Of a DNA stretch of 64,000 bases, positions 10,683-20,157 are shown piece by piece. Below the pieces are notes generated by a model. The model was not told the DNA's origin. It ran no database searches and was given only the letters and a program-made list of their open reading frames with translations. Source of the stretch: Gammaproteobacteria bacterium (GTDB lineage: Bacteria; Pseudomonadota; Gammaproteobacteria; Acidiferrobacterales; SZUA-150). Made by a program: the position numbers and the translations under genes. The stretch is taken from the NCBI GenBank assembly GCA_029880545.1, contig JAOUOD010000012.1, forward strand, positions 1 through 64,000, read 5' to 3'. The first letter of the stretch is position 1. Every line of letters begins with the position of its first letter.

Positions 10683-10710
10683 TAGTGTATACCAGCGCTA
10701 GTGTATACCA
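10683..10710 (-). repeat. Tandem operator-like repeats upstream of the kinase gene
   Basis: Two exact copies of the 12-mer TAGTGTATACCA (10683-10694 and 10699-10710) are spaced 16 bases apart, each containing the palindrome GTATAC. They lie 75-100 bases upstream of the kinase start, where a regulator could bind. Confidence 0.5.
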
Positions 10711-10746
10711 TATTCGATGGATTTTTTATTGTTTATAATCATCGTT

Positions 10747-12171
10747 TTATCGAATCCTTCGTTTTTGGCTGCGCCGTTTTTTTGCGCGCTTTTCCTGTTC
10801 GGCCTTGCTCGGCTTTCTGCCTTCAAACGGATTCTTTCCTTGCCTTAATTCAATTCTCAGCGGCGTACCCAGCAGTTTGAATGCCTCCCTGAATGTATTG
10901 ACGAGGTACCGTCGATAGTGCTCCGGCAGGGCGTCCACCTGGTTTCCGTGAATGACAAAAGTTGGTGGATTCTTTCCTCCCTGGTGCCCGAATTTGAGCT
11001 TGATTCTCCGACCCCTGACCATCGGTGGCGGAGTTTTTTCCACCGCCCTGGACAATACAGTATTTATAGCTGAAGTGCCTATGCTCTGCATTGCGGCCGT
11101 ATAGGCCTGGTTTATGGATTTGAACAGTGGCCCAAGCCCCTGCTTCTTCAATGCCGATACATAATGTGACTTGGCAAATGACATAAACGGCATTCGCCGA
11201 AGCATTTCATCCTTGATATCCTGGCGATCCTCGGATTTCACCTTGTCCCATTTATTAACAATAACGACAACTGCTCGACCGCGCTCCAGTATGTAGCCGG
11301 CCAGCGACGCGTCCTGCTCGGTAACCCCTTCACTGCCATCTATTACAAGCACAACTATATTGGCTGTATCAATCGCTTTCAGTGTCTTGATTACCGAAAA
11401 TTTTTCGAGCACATCGTCGATTTTTCCACGACGACGAACCCCGGCTGTATCCACCAAGGTATACGGTTCATCGTTGTGCCTGAATGGTATAAAAATGCTG
11501 TCCCGCGTCGTGCCGGGCTGATCAAAAACAACAACGCGCTCCTCACCGAGCAAGGCGTTCACAAGTGTGGATTTGCCGACATTGGGCCTGCCGACGACTG
11601 CTATACAAGGCCCTTCGATCTCACTCTCATCTTCCTGTGTTTCGAACAGGGACTGGTCGATCACTTCTTCCAGGGCATACTCGACGAGCTGACGTACACG
11701 ATGTCCATGGGAAGCAGAAATGGTGACCGCCTCACCAAAACCCAGCTCAAAGAAATCCGCCGCAACTTCAGCTGGATTTAGTCCTTCAGTCTTGTTGGCA
11801 ACCAGCACTACCGGCACGTTGCGCGTTCGCAACACCTGCGCAATTTCCTTGTCGAGTGGACTCTGGCCTTCACGCCCGTCGACAATAAAGAAAACCACGT
11901 CAGCCTCTTCGATTGCCTGCAAAGCCTGGCCCGAGACGATATCGGCGATTGCTCCCTGGTGCTCCGAAAGCGATGTCACTTCAGGATCAACAATTCCGCC
12001 CGTATCAACAACAATAAATTCATGCCCCGCCTGCTGACCGGTGCCATATTGCCGGTCGCGCGTAAGACCTGGAGCATCCGCGACCAGGGCGTCGCGCGCA
12101 CGTGTCAGCCGGTTGAACAGGGTCGATTTCCCGACATTGGGCCGACCCAAAAGAACTATAACGGGTTTCAT
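10747..12171 (-). CDS. der: Ribosome assembly GTPase Der (EngA)
   Basis: A 474-residue protein with two consecutive GTPase domains, each with the P-loop GRPNVGKSTL, DTGG or DTAG switch motifs and NKxD specificity motifs, followed by a KH-like C-terminal domain and a basic tail (EKRAKKRRSQKRR). It acts in maturation of the 50S subunit. I place the start at the ATG giving MKPVIVLLG; the frame extends 11 codons upstream. It is the last gene of the conserved yfgM-bamB-der arrangement. Confidence 0.96.
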   Translation of the reverse strand: MKPVIVLLGRPNVGKSTLFNRLTRARDALVADAPGLTRDRQYGTGQQAGHEFIVVDTGGIVDPEVTSLSEHQGAIADIVSGQALQAIEEADVVFFIVDGREGQSPLDKEIAQVLRTRNVPVVLVANKTEGLNPAEVAADFFELGFGEAVTISASHGHRVRQLVEYALEEVIDQSLFETQEDESEIEGPCIAVVGRPNVGKSTLVNALLGEERVVVFDQPGTTRDSIFIPFRHNDEPYTLVDTAGVRRRGKIDDVLEKFSVIKTLKAIDTANIVVLVIDGSEGVTEQDASLAGYILERGRAVVVIVNKWDKVKSEDRQDIKDEMLRRMPFMSFAKSHYVSALKKQGLGPLFKSINQAYTAAMQSIGTSAINTVLSRAVEKTPPPMVRGRRIKLKFGHQGGKNPPTFVIHGNQVDALPEHYRRYLVNTFREAFKLLGTPLRIELRQGKNPFEGRKPSKAEQEKRAKKRRSQKRRIR

Positions 12172-12200
12172 TCTGGTGTTGCGACAACAGCTGGCTATAC

Positions 12201-13349
12201 TCAATGCCAGCGAATAGCCGCAAGGTCTCCATCAGTGTTGCTGACAAACAACAGGTCATTCGATGTTATCGGCTGATTGACAATAGCGCTGACACCGACG
12301 CGATGTCGCGCGACCAGGCTGCCATCACGACTGTCCAGCCAATGCGTGTATCCATCATAGTCCCCGGCAACTATATAATTGCCGGCTACAGCGGGACCGG
12401 TCAGGCGCCGTCCCCGCAGTTTTTCCTGTACCCAGACTACAGCACCTGACTCCTGGTCATACGCACGGACAACGCCGTGTTCATCAGATACGTATACATT
12501 TATCTTGTCAGCCGACATGGCTTGCACACTTGATACGGATTTGGACCAGCTTTCTCGTCCATTACGCATATTCAGCGCTACCAGCTTACCCTGGTAATTC
12601 ACGGCAAACATCCTGATACCGGCAACCAGTGGTGGCGCATCAACATCAGCAAGGCGCTGTACCTGGTTACGACCCTTGGGATAGGAAACCGGGCGCTCCC
12701 ACAGCAATCTTCCGCTATCAAGCTTTACCGCTACCAGCATACCGCCGCCAAAGCCGGTCACAACAACGCCCTGAAAAACAATCGGAGTACTGGTGCCACG
12801 CACACTCAGAGCCGGTTCACTGCGCTGGTAAATCCAGTTCCGCGCACCCGTTTTTTCACTAAGCGCAATCAACTTACCATCGACTGTCTGAACAATAACC
12901 TGCCCGGATTCGACAACCGGTGCCGCCAGAACCTCGCTGTTAACAGCCTGCTTCCAGACAATGCTGCCATCTTGCCTGGATAGCGCAATCACCTCGCCAT
13001 CAGATGTTACAGCAAACATCAGGGACTCGCCCAGGCCAAGGCCGGCAGTAATTCCCATGCCGATATCTCTGGCCCATATTCTGTCGCCGCGGGATCTTTC
13101 GTACGCAGCCAGGTCACCGTCCGCATCAACAGTAAACACAGCGCTGTCGGTTATAGCCGGCTGGATGCTGGTAGACCGGTCAACATCAACACTGAAAAAT
13201 CTGCGCCACGTCTCACTTATGCGAACTGATGCATCAAGGTTAACCAGTTCTGAGGGATCTTCCATATTGCTGGTGCTGAACGAACAGGCGACTTGTGACA
13301 ACAGTAACGCGATCACTCCAATGAAACCGTACTTGCGACCGAAGGACAT
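12201..13349 (-). CDS. bamB: Outer membrane assembly lipoprotein BamB
   Basis: A 382-residue lipoprotein of the BAM complex that inserts beta-barrel proteins in the outer membrane. The signal peptide ends in LSQVAC (lipid Cys about 22), then repeated PQQ/WD-like beta-propeller blades (for example SRQDGSIVWKQ, LDSGRLLWERP, YDQESGAVVWV). Length matches the family. The start lies one base after the yfgM stop, so the two are tightly coupled; the frame extends eight codons further upstream. Confidence 0.94.
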   Translation of the reverse strand: MSFGRKYGFIGVIALLLSQVACSFSTSNMEDPSELVNLDASVRISETWRRFFSVDVDRSTSIQPAITDSAVFTVDADGDLAAYERSRGDRIWARDIGMGITAGLGLGESLMFAVTSDGEVIALSRQDGSIVWKQAVNSEVLAAPVVESGQVIVQTVDGKLIALSEKTGARNWIYQRSEPALSVRGTSTPIVFQGVVVTGFGGGMLVAVKLDSGRLLWERPVSYPKGRNQVQRLADVDAPPLVAGIRMFAVNYQGKLVALNMRNGRESWSKSVSSVQAMSADKINVYVSDEHGVVRAYDQESGAVVWVQEKLRGRRLTGPAVAGNYIVAGDYDGYTHWLDSRDGSLVARHRVGVSAIVNQPITSNDLLFVSNTDGDLAAIRWH

Positions 13350-13350
13350 C

Positions 13351-13992
13351 TTAGTTCGCTCCCAGGTTTGCAAGCTTCATCTTCACGATGCGCATGTATT
13401 CAGGATTTGACGATGCATGTTTCACTGCCTCTGTGTATGCGGCACGCGCCGCTCCCCGGTCACCCCTGGACAACATCAGGTCTCCCCGCAACTCGGCATA
13501 ATCGGCTTCAAACCCGCTAATCCCGGTTGCATCTGCAATGACAGCAAGCGCCTTATCGGTATCACCACCGGCTTCCAGAACCCTTGCCAGGCGAAGTCGT
13601 GCTGCATTCTTGACACCATTGTCATACGTAGAATTCATGGCCGCCTCCAGATGCCCTGCTGCCTTGTCCTTTTCGCCGGCATCAAAGGCAATTCGGGCAA
13701 GTAACAGGTTGGCGAGATCACTGTAGGCACTGCCGGAATGTTTCGAAACCAGATCTGCAGCAAGATCGCGTGCCCGGTTTATATCTCTTGATTCATAAGC
13801 CCTGAGTACCTGGGCATAGACCGCAGAACCGGATTCGGCTTGTTCCAGCTTGTGAGATTGCCACCACTTGTTGCCGGCAATCAGGGAGCCGCCCAGCACA
13901 ACACCCACCACGATCGATGGTCCATAATTCTTCCACCAGCGTTTTAACGCTTCGACCTGCTCTTCTTCTGTATGATCTATGTTCAATGACAT
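13351..13992 (-). CDS. yfgM: YfgM family periplasmic TPR-like protein
   Basis: A 213-residue protein with a short cytoplasmic N terminus, one membrane helix (about 27-45, SIVVGVVLGGSLIAG) and a periplasmic TPR-like helical domain. In E. coli YfgM partners PpiD and the SecYEG translocon, and ppiD is also in this window at 54.8-56.7 kb. It lies between hisS and bamB, its conserved place. Also called the ancillary SecYEG translocon subunit. Confidence 0.9.
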   Translation of the reverse strand: MSLNIDHTEEEQVEALKRWWKNYGPSIVVGVVLGGSLIAGNKWWQSHKLEQAESGSAVYAQVLRAYESRDINRARDLAADLVSKHSGSAYSDLANLLLARIAFDAGEKDKAAGHLEAAMNSTYDNGVKNAARLRLARVLEAGGDTDKALAVIADATGISGFEADYAELRGDLMLSRGDRGAARAAYTEAVKHASSNPEYMRIVKMKLANLGAN

Positions 13993-14007
13993 GGTTCCTG
14001 CCCTGCC

Positions 14008-15288
14008 TCAATTTTCCAGTAATGGTTTTATTCGTTTTTCAAGCTCATCGGTGATTGCGTCAACTGCAATTACCTCCTGTTCGCCGTTGATTCGAAGGTC
14101 TTTCAGTGCAACCACGCCACGATTCACCTCTTCCTCCCCGAGAATCATGGCAAATCGTGCTTCGCTTCGATCAGCCTTTTTCATCTGTCCTTTCAAACCA
14201 CCGCCGCCACAGTTTAACTGTGTCCTGAATCCGGCATCGCGCAATAATTCTGCCAGTTTCATGCCTTCTTTTTCAGCCAGTTCACCAAGCATGGCAATGT
14301 ACACATGAGGCTTGATGTCTGCCCTGGGTGTGTCGGCAAGCTTGAGCAACTCCACTAGTCTCTCAATACCCATGGCAAACCCGATTCCCGGCGTTGCCTT
14401 GCCGCCCAGGTGCTCGACCAGACCATCATAGCGGCCACCGGCACACACGGCGCTCTGCGCGCCCAGCTTATCCGTTGTCCACTCAAAAACCGTTCGCGAA
14501 TAATAATCTAGGCCTCGTACCAGCCGCGGATTTACTGCGTAGCCGATACCCGCATCATCAAGGTAACGCGTCAGTCGTGTAAAATGTTCACGTGATTCAT
14601 CATCCAGATGATCCGAGAGCAACGGTGCATCAGCCACAATCGCCCGTGTCTGCGCATCCTTGCTGTCCAGGATGCGCAGCGGATTCTTGTCAAGCCGGCG
14701 CAAGCTGTCTTCATCAAGGGCATCCCTGTGGCACTCGAAGTATTCCACCAGCTTTTGGCGATAGACTTTGCGCGCTTCCGGTGTACCAAGCGAGTTGATT
14801 TCCAGCGTCAGGCCATCAAGCCCGAGTACCCGGAAAAACCGCGCCAGCAGCATAATCAACTCGGCATCCACGTCGGGGCCGGGCATACCGAATGCTTCGA
14901 CACCAATCTGGTAAAATTGCCGGTAACGGCCTTTTTGCGGACGCTCATGCCGGAACATGGGGCCGATATACCAGAACCGCTGTACCTGGTTATAAAGCAG
15001 GCCGTGCTCGATACCGGCCCGAACAACACTGGCCGTACCTTCGGGACGCAGACTCAGGCTGTCACCACTACGATCCTCGAAAGTATACATCTCCTTCTCG
15101 ACAATATCGGTGGCGTCACCGATGGATCGACTGAACAATTCGGTTTTTTCGGCGATGGGAAAACGTATTTCGCGATAACCGTAGGCATGCACGGTATCGC
15201 GTGCCACCTGTTCTACAAACTGCCAGATTGCCGCCTCTTCCGGCAACAGGTCATTCATGCCACGAATGGCCTGGACTGATTTGCTCAC
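14008..15288 (-). CDS. hisS: Histidyl-tRNA synthetase
   Basis: A 426-residue class II aminoacyl-tRNA synthetase. Motif 2 is in [11 protein letters not shown], the histidine-specific segments [15 protein letters not shown] and [13 protein letters not shown] are present, and the C-terminal anticodon-binding domain follows. It ends 15 bases before yfgM and starts 10 bases after ispG on the same strand, so the cluster is probably one operon. Confidence 0.97.
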   Translation of the reverse strand: MSKSVQAIRGMNDLLPEEAAIWQFVEQVARDTVHAYGYREIRFPIAEKTELFSRSIGDATDIVEKEMYTFEDRSGDSLSLRPEGTASVVRAGIEHGLLYNQVQRFWYIGPMFRHERPQKGRYRQFYQIGVEAFGMPGPDVDAELIMLLARFFRVLGLDGLTLEINSLGTPEARKVYRQKLVEYFECHRDALDEDSLRRLDKNPLRILDSKDAQTRAIVADAPLLSDHLDDESREHFTRLTRYLDDAGIGYAVNPRLVRGLDYYSRTVFEWTTDKLGAQSAVCAGGRYDGLVEHLGGKATPGIGFAMGIERLVELLKLADTPRADIKPHVYIAMLGELAEKEGMKLAELLRDAGFRTQLNCGGGGLKGQMKKADRSEARFAMILGEEEVNRGVVALKDLRINGEQEVIAVDAITDELEKRIKPLLEN

Positions 15289-15298
15289 GATATCTCTC

Positions 15299-16426
15299 TC
15301 AACCCGCTTGCTTGATTGTGGACACGGGAATGGTATTGACCCTGTTCTTTATGTAATGGCGAATCTCGCGCTCAAGCTCATCAATCAACATCTCGTCCGT
15401 TACTTTCTTGTCGGCAACGCCATTTATATACAAAAGATTCGGTGTACCGCCGGTAATACCGATCTGCGCCTTTTTTGCTTCTCCCGGCCCGTTTACTACA
15501 CAGCCAATTACGGCAACATCAATGGAATCCTGGATATCTTCCAGCCGCTCTTCCAGCGCATTGACAGTCCCGATTACATCAAACCGTTTTCTTGAGCAGG
15601 TTGGGCAGGCTATAAAATTGATCCCGCGCTTACGCAGGTGCAGGCTCTTCAGAATATCAAACCCGACCTTTACCTCCTGAACCGGGTCCGCTGCAAGCGA
15701 TACGCGCAATGTATCGCCAATACCCTCAGCCAGCAGCATACCCAGACCAATGGCCGACTTGACAGTACCAGAGCGAAATCCACCGGCCTCGGTAATACCC
15801 AAATGAAACGGCTGGTCGATCTGGCCGGCCAGCTTGCGATAGGTTTCCACCGTCATGAACACATCAGACGCCTTGACGCTGATCTTGAAATTCTGAAAAT
15901 CAAGCTTGTCGAGAATATCCACGTGGCGCATGGCAGACTCGACCAATGCATCCGGGGTTGGCTCACCGTATTTTTCCTGCAAATCCTTTTCAAGCGAACC
16001 GGCATTCACGCCAATCCTGATTGGTATTCCCTTGTCCTTTGCGCAATCAACAACCGCACGTATACGCTCTTCCTTGCCAATATTGCCCGGATTGATGCGC
16101 AGGCAATCCACGCCGAGCTCGGCCACTCTAAGTGCGATCCGGTAATCAAAATGGATATCAGCGACCAGCGCCGTATCAACCTGCTCGCGAATGCGGCCAA
16201 ATGCCTCGGCCGCATCCATGCTGGGCACGGACACACGCACAATGTCTGCACCGGCAGCTGCCAGTGCCTGGATCTGCGCCACCGTGGCCGCAATATCCTC
16301 AGTGTCGGTATTGGTCATACTCTGCACACTTATTGGTGCATCACCACCAACCGCAATCTTGCCCACAAGTATCTGGCGGGTCTTGCGTCGTTTTACTGGC
16401 TCAGGGGTATAGGCCGACACGTACAA
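15299..16426 (-). CDS. ispG: 4-hydroxy-3-methylbut-2-en-1-yl diphosphate synthase
   Basis: A 375-residue [4Fe-4S] enzyme of the non-mevalonate isoprenoid pathway that reduces MEcPP to HMBPP. The TIM barrel begins with the typical [10 protein letters not shown], and the C-terminal domain has ACPTC and CVVNGPGEA, which supply the three cluster cysteines. Its cluster makes it a likely client of the Isc system encoded nearby. Confidence 0.96.
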   Translation of the reverse strand: MYVSAYTPEPVKRRKTRQILVGKIAVGGDAPISVQSMTNTDTEDIAATVAQIQALAAAGADIVRVSVPSMDAAEAFGRIREQVDTALVADIHFDYRIALRVAELGVDCLRINPGNIGKEERIRAVVDCAKDKGIPIRIGVNAGSLEKDLQEKYGEPTPDALVESAMRHVDILDKLDFQNFKISVKASDVFMTVETYRKLAGQIDQPFHLGITEAGGFRSGTVKSAIGLGMLLAEGIGDTLRVSLAADPVQEVKVGFDILKSLHLRKRGINFIACPTCSRKRFDVIGTVNALEERLEDIQDSIDVAVIGCVVNGPGEAKKAQIGITGGTPNLLYINGVADKKVTDEMLIDELEREIRHYIKNRVNTIPVSTIKQAG

Positions 16427-16434
16427 AACTCCCG

Positions 16435-17397
16435 TTAGTTAAGCGTAAACCGGGCAATCATGCCCCGGCGATGCGGTGCAATATCAAAGTCCTTGCCGTT
16501 ATAGACAAGCCTGACTGCCACCGCGTTTCCAATAAATACATTGAACGGCGCTTCACCATTCAATGAAATCACTCGCCCACCGGAGACTGTTTCATAAACG
16601 AGACGTTTGCCGCTGTTATCGCGCACATCAAGCCATGAATCAGCGTCCAGAGAGAACACCAATTGCGCTGAACCGGGTACTGCACTCTGCGCCTGGGACG
16701 CAGCGGTTTCAGCTTTTTGCTGGAGCGTCGGCGTAACTTGCTGAGCGTTCGGAGCAACCTGCGCCATTGGCTCTGCCGGTTTCGGCTGTGGCACTACCGG
16801 GGCGGTTTGCGGAACAATAGCCGGGTCAAGAGGTAATACCGGATTTGCATCTGCCTGGTCAGTGACTGCACCGGTATCAACAACGCTGCCGTCTGCGTCC
16901 GATAAAGGTGATTGGCCTGGCTCAACAGTATCCGTATTTCCCAGGCGCTCTGAAATTGTTGGCGCCACTACCGGCTGTGCCGGCCTTCTTTCATCAGAAC
17001 CATTAAACAGGAAAATCACCAGCACAATAGCAATAACCGCAACAACAGCACCAATCGTCATCATCTGTTGCTGACTGGTGGCCACGGCGCCGGCCTTCAC
17101 TGCCGCCTGAACCGGTTCAGCCTGCTTTTTTTCTTTAGCCTGCTGCGCCTTGAATGCATCAACCAATGGCCTGTCATCAATTCCAACCAGCAGCGCATAA
17201 TTGCGGATGTAGCCACGCACATAGGGTGCTTCGGGCAAACCCTTCCAATCATTGATCTCCAGGGCCTCGATCTGCTTCGTTGACAAGTGCAAGCGATCTG
17301 CAACCTGCTCACGGCTCATCCCGGCCTTCTCCCTGCCCGCCGCCAGGCTTGCTCCCGGCTCTGTGGTGTCAACCTGATAATCGTTATGTTGTTCCAT
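16435..17397 (-). CDS. rodZ: Cytoskeleton protein RodZ
   Basis: A 320-residue bitopic protein linking MreB to the cell-wall elongation machinery. An N-terminal helix-turn-helix of RodZ type (about 12-85; [20 protein letters not shown]) is followed by one membrane helix (about 114-131) and a long Pro/Ala/Gln-rich periplasmic linker. A C-terminal beta domain of DUF4115 type includes [17 protein letters not shown]. It sits between pilW and ispG, its normal position. Confidence 0.93.
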   Translation of the reverse strand: MEQHNDYQVDTTEPGASLAAGREKAGMSREQVADRLHLSTKQIEALEINDWKGLPEAPYVRGYIRNYALLVGIDDRPLVDAFKAQQAKEKKQAEPVQAAVKAGAVATSQQQMMTIGAVVAVIAIVLVIFLFNGSDERRPAQPVVAPTISERLGNTDTVEPGQSPLSDADGSVVDTGAVTDQADANPVLPLDPAIVPQTAPVVPQPKPAEPMAQVAPNAQQVTPTLQQKAETAASQAQSAVPGSAQLVFSLDADSWLDVRDNSGKRLVYETVSGGRVISLNGEAPFNVFIGNAVAVRLVYNGKDFDIAPHRRGMIARFTLN

Positions 17398-17465
17398 TTC
17401 TCATCAATACCAAGTGTGTTTTCAATAGTTTCAGACCGCTGACATTATACAGCCACTTGTTCCAG

Positions 17466-18200
17466 TCACCGGATTTCCTGCGCTTCCCTGGAATCAGGGA
17501 ACTTGCCCTTCAGTCTCAACTCATAAGATGCCTGCTGATCCTTGGCTCCCAGCGCCCTTTCAACTTTCACCGCCAGCAACAGTGCTTCCGGCGTGTCCTT
17601 GGCGGCTGCAAAATACCGTTGCAAGAAACCACGCGCAGACAGCATGCGGCCCCTGGTATAACTGACCTTGGCCAGACCCAGTAATGCCTTGCCAGAACGC
17701 GGCTGGTAGTTCAGCGCCTTGCGAAAATAGGTTTCAGCCCGCGATGCCCTGTGTGCCTTCATCAGGCACAGGCCTGCATTCTCGGCAGCTGCCTCGGGTG
17801 TCTTGTAGAGCGGATTCAGCAGGGCTGCATCAAAGTGCTTTATCGCATCCAGGTAGCGGCCACGGCCGCACACGAATACACCAAAATTATTCTCAGCCTC
17901 GGAGTTTTTCGGATCCAGTTTTACAGCCCGCTCGAAATAACTTTCGGCCTTATCCATATCCTTGAGGCGTATCCACAGCAGTGCGGCGATATGGTTTGCA
18001 TTGGAATTATCCCGATCAAGCGCCAGTGCGCGTTCCACGTTTTCCTTGGCATACTCAAGTTGTCCACGCTGCATATACTCAACAGCCAGTTGCACATTGG
18101 TATTGACCAGCTTGAGTGTCCTGACTTCCGCTTCATCTTCCGCTGTGGAAGCGCAGGCAGAAACGACCAGGGCAATAACAAGAATTCCGACTATGTTCAT
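17466..18200 (-). CDS. pilW: Type IV pilus biogenesis lipoprotein PilW/PilF
   Basis: A 244-residue lipoprotein with a short signal peptide ending VVSAC (lipid Cys16) and about six TPR units (for example GQLEYAKENVERALALD and MDKAESYFERAVKLDP). In pilus-bearing bacteria it pilots secretin PilQ assembly at the outer membrane. No other pilus gene is in the window. It lies between rlmN and rodZ, as in Pseudomonas-like genomes. Confidence 0.92.
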   Translation of the reverse strand: MNIVGILVIALVVSACASTAEDEAEVRTLKLVNTNVQLAVEYMQRGQLEYAKENVERALALDRDNSNANHIAALLWIRLKDMDKAESYFERAVKLDPKNSEAENNFGVFVCGRGRYLDAIKHFDAALLNPLYKTPEAAAENAGLCLMKAHRASRAETYFRKALNYQPRSGKALLGLAKVSYTRGRMLSARGFLQRYFAAAKDTPEALLLAVKVERALGAKDQQASYELRLKGKFPDSREAQEIR

Positions 18201-18217
18201 ACCATCCCCGCCATTTA

Positions 18218-19351
18218 TTACTGGTTTGCTACCGCCGGGTCTGCGCCAGCCTGTTTCATTCTTGCCGATCTTCTTGTGCGGTCCTGGATACGACCAGCCA
18301 ACTGACCGCAGGCCGCATCAATATCATCGCCACGCGTCTTGCGCAGAGTGGTCATCAGGCCTGATGCCATCAGCCGATCCTGAAACCTGAGAATGACTTC
18401 ATCCGGTGATCGACGATACCGGGTCTGGGGAAATGGGTTAAAGGGAATCAGGTTGACCTTTGACGGCAGCCCCTGAAGACAGTTAATCAATGCCCTGGCA
18501 TCTTTCACTGAATCATTAACGCCGTCGAGCATAACGTACTCCACGGTCACCCTCTGGCGCGGCTGATTCCTGAGATATTCCTTGCACGCGTCGACCAGTT
18601 GTCGGATCGGATACTTTTTGTTAATCGGCACCAGTTCGTCGCGCAATGTATCATGCGGCGCATGCAGGGAAATTGCCAGCGCCACAGGCGCTTCACGCTT
18701 GAGACGCTCCAGCTCCGGAACCACGCCTGACGTGCTTACGGTTACACGTCGACGGGACAAGCCATAACCCCAGTCGTCCAGCATGATCTGCAAGGCCGGT
18801 ATAACGTTATCCAGGTTCAACAGCGGTTCGCCCATACCCATCATGACAACATTGGTTACTGGCCAGCGCTCGGCTGTGCCCTTGCCGAGCATGTGATTGG
18901 CCAGCCACACCTGGGCAACAATTTCTGCTGTTGTCAGATTACGATTAAATCCCTGCTTGGCGGTGGAACAAAAACTGCAGTTAAGCGCACAACCTGCTTG
19001 CGAAGACACACACAGGGTTCCGCGCTGTTTCTCAGGAATAAACACGGTTTCAATGGCATTGCCGTCGGCCAGCCGTAACAACCATTTGCGCGTACCATCA
19101 CCGGCAGTGTGGTCGGCAATAATCTCGGGCAAACCAATCTCGGCCTCGTCCGCCAGGCGCGACTGCAACACCTTGCCAATATTGCTCATGGCCTGGAAAT
19201 TGCCGACACCGTGCTGATGAATCCACTGAAACACCTGGTCACCACGAAACTGCTTGTCGCCCATGGCAACAAAAAAATCACGCATGCCCTGGCGATTCAA
19301 TCCAAGCAAATTTGTCTTTGGTGCCGTGTCGTTGCTCATACAGTCTGTCAT
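18218..19351 (-). CDS. rlmN: Dual-specificity 23S rRNA/tRNA adenine C2-methyltransferase
   Basis: A 377-residue radical SAM enzyme that methylates C2 of A2503 in 23S rRNA and A37 in some tRNAs. The radical-SAM cluster cysteines C121-x3-C125-x2-C128 are present, with GMGEPLLN and a C-terminal catalytic cysteine in DAACG. An ATG at 19339 (second Met) is an alternative start. It lies next to pilW, as usual; the ndk gene often found on its other side is absent. Confidence 0.95.
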   Translation of the reverse strand: MTDCMSNDTAPKTNLLGLNRQGMRDFFVAMGDKQFRGDQVFQWIHQHGVGNFQAMSNIGKVLQSRLADEAEIGLPEIIADHTAGDGTRKWLLRLADGNAIETVFIPEKQRGTLCVSSQAGCALNCSFCSTAKQGFNRNLTTAEIVAQVWLANHMLGKGTAERWPVTNVVMMGMGEPLLNLDNVIPALQIMLDDWGYGLSRRRVTVSTSGVVPELERLKREAPVALAISLHAPHDTLRDELVPINKKYPIRQLVDACKEYLRNQPRQRVTVEYVMLDGVNDSVKDARALINCLQGLPSKVNLIPFNPFPQTRYRRSPDEVILRFQDRLMASGLMTTLRKTRGDDIDAACGQLAGRIQDRTRRSARMKQAGADPAVANQ

Positions 19352-19396
19352 GCGTTGTTCCGCGCCAGCCCATCCCGGAAGGGAGCTAACTGATTG

Positions 19397-19429
19397 AAAA
19401 ATCGGGGCAAAAAAACCAATTTTTGCCCC
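19397..19429 (-). terminator. Intrinsic terminator of the isc operon
   Basis: On the minus strand a 10-bp perfect stem (GGGGCAAAAA with TTTTTGCCCC, 6-base loop) is followed by GATTTTT. It lies between the iscX stop and the rlmN start, so it probably ends the isc transcript. The remaining part of 19352-19570 shows only a small GC hairpin beside the iscX stop. Confidence 0.7.
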
Positions 19430-19570
19430 TGGAAGTTGCGCGCTAGTTTAGCGTTTCAGTGGGGGGTAGACAACGAGTATCGGGCTAAATCCATGAAATT
19501 TCAGAAAAGATTGCCGATTTGGCAGCCAGGCTGCAGGGGTGCGCCTCACCTCGGCGGGCCGAGGGGGCAA

Positions 19571-19774
19571 TCAGTCGTCGATTTCCTCGAGCCACATCAT
19601 CTGGATCGCCTCGAGAATTTTTTCGCCAGTATGGTTGGGGTCATCATCAAAATCGTCGAGGGCCATTACCCAGTCCCGCAACTCGGTAAACCGGACGGTC
19701 ATCGGGTTCACGTCCGGGTGCGCCTCGCATAACTCAATGGCAATTTCACGACTGTCTGTCCACTTCAAACCCAT
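19571..19774 (-). CDS. iscX: Fe-S assembly regulator IscX
   Basis: A 67-residue acidic protein ([34 protein letters not shown]) of the IscX/YfhJ family. It binds IscS and modulates cluster assembly, competing with frataxin. It is the last gene of the isc operon, 42 bases after fdx. Length and motifs fit. Confidence 0.95.
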   Translation of the reverse strand: MGLKWTDSREIAIELCEAHPDVNPMTVRFTELRDWVMALDDFDDDPNHTGEKILEAIQMMWLEEIDD

Positions 19775-19816
19775 GCTCCCTCCTTTAATCCGGACGACAT
19801 CACCCGGCCTGAATAG

Positions 19817-20155
19817 TTAATGGGATTCCGACACCTGGTTAATGGTGTACTTGGGAATTTCAATCACAAGGTCTTCCTCGCCCACGCAGGCCTGGCAACT
19901 CAGGCGCGACTCCGGCTCCAGACCCCAGGCCTTGTCGAGTAAGTCCTCCTCTTTTTCCGTGGCATCATCGAGGCTTGCGAACCCCTTGCGAACGATGACA
20001 TGACAGGTCGTACAGGCACAGGCTTTCTCGCAGGCGTGCTCAATCTTGATGCCGTTTTCGAGCGCGGCATTGCAAATGGTTGTACCGGGCACAGCATCGA
20101 TAACCATGCCTTCGGGGCAACTTTCGTCGTGGGGTAAAAACGTAATTTTAGGCAT
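19817..20155 (-). CDS. fdx: Isc-type [2Fe-2S] ferredoxin
   Basis: A 112-residue adrenodoxin-like ferredoxin that supplies electrons for cluster assembly. Cluster ligands are C42, C48, C51 and C87 (HACEKACACTTC and SCQAC). The start MPKITFLPHDE is the family N terminus; the frame extends upstream into hscA but that part is not conserved sequence. The start lies two bases after the hscA stop. Confidence 0.95.
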   Translation of the reverse strand: MPKITFLPHDESCPEGMVIDAVPGTTICNAALENGIKIEHACEKACACTTCHVIVRKGFASLDDATEKEEDLLDKAWGLEPESRLSCQACVGEEDLVIEIPKYTINQVSESH

Positions 20156-20157
20156 AA

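Noticed and set aside
10711-10746. AT-rich stretch past der considered as a terminator
   Set aside because: Only a 5-bp CGATG/CATCG pairing with a long loop; not a convincing stem.
15638-16438. 266-codon plus-strand open frame
   Set aside because: Antisense to ispG; composition rich in His and Cys as expected from a shadow frame.
19550-19563. CTCGGC/GCCGAG hairpin beside the iscX stop
   Set aside because: No T run follows on either strand; the better terminator is at 19397-19429.
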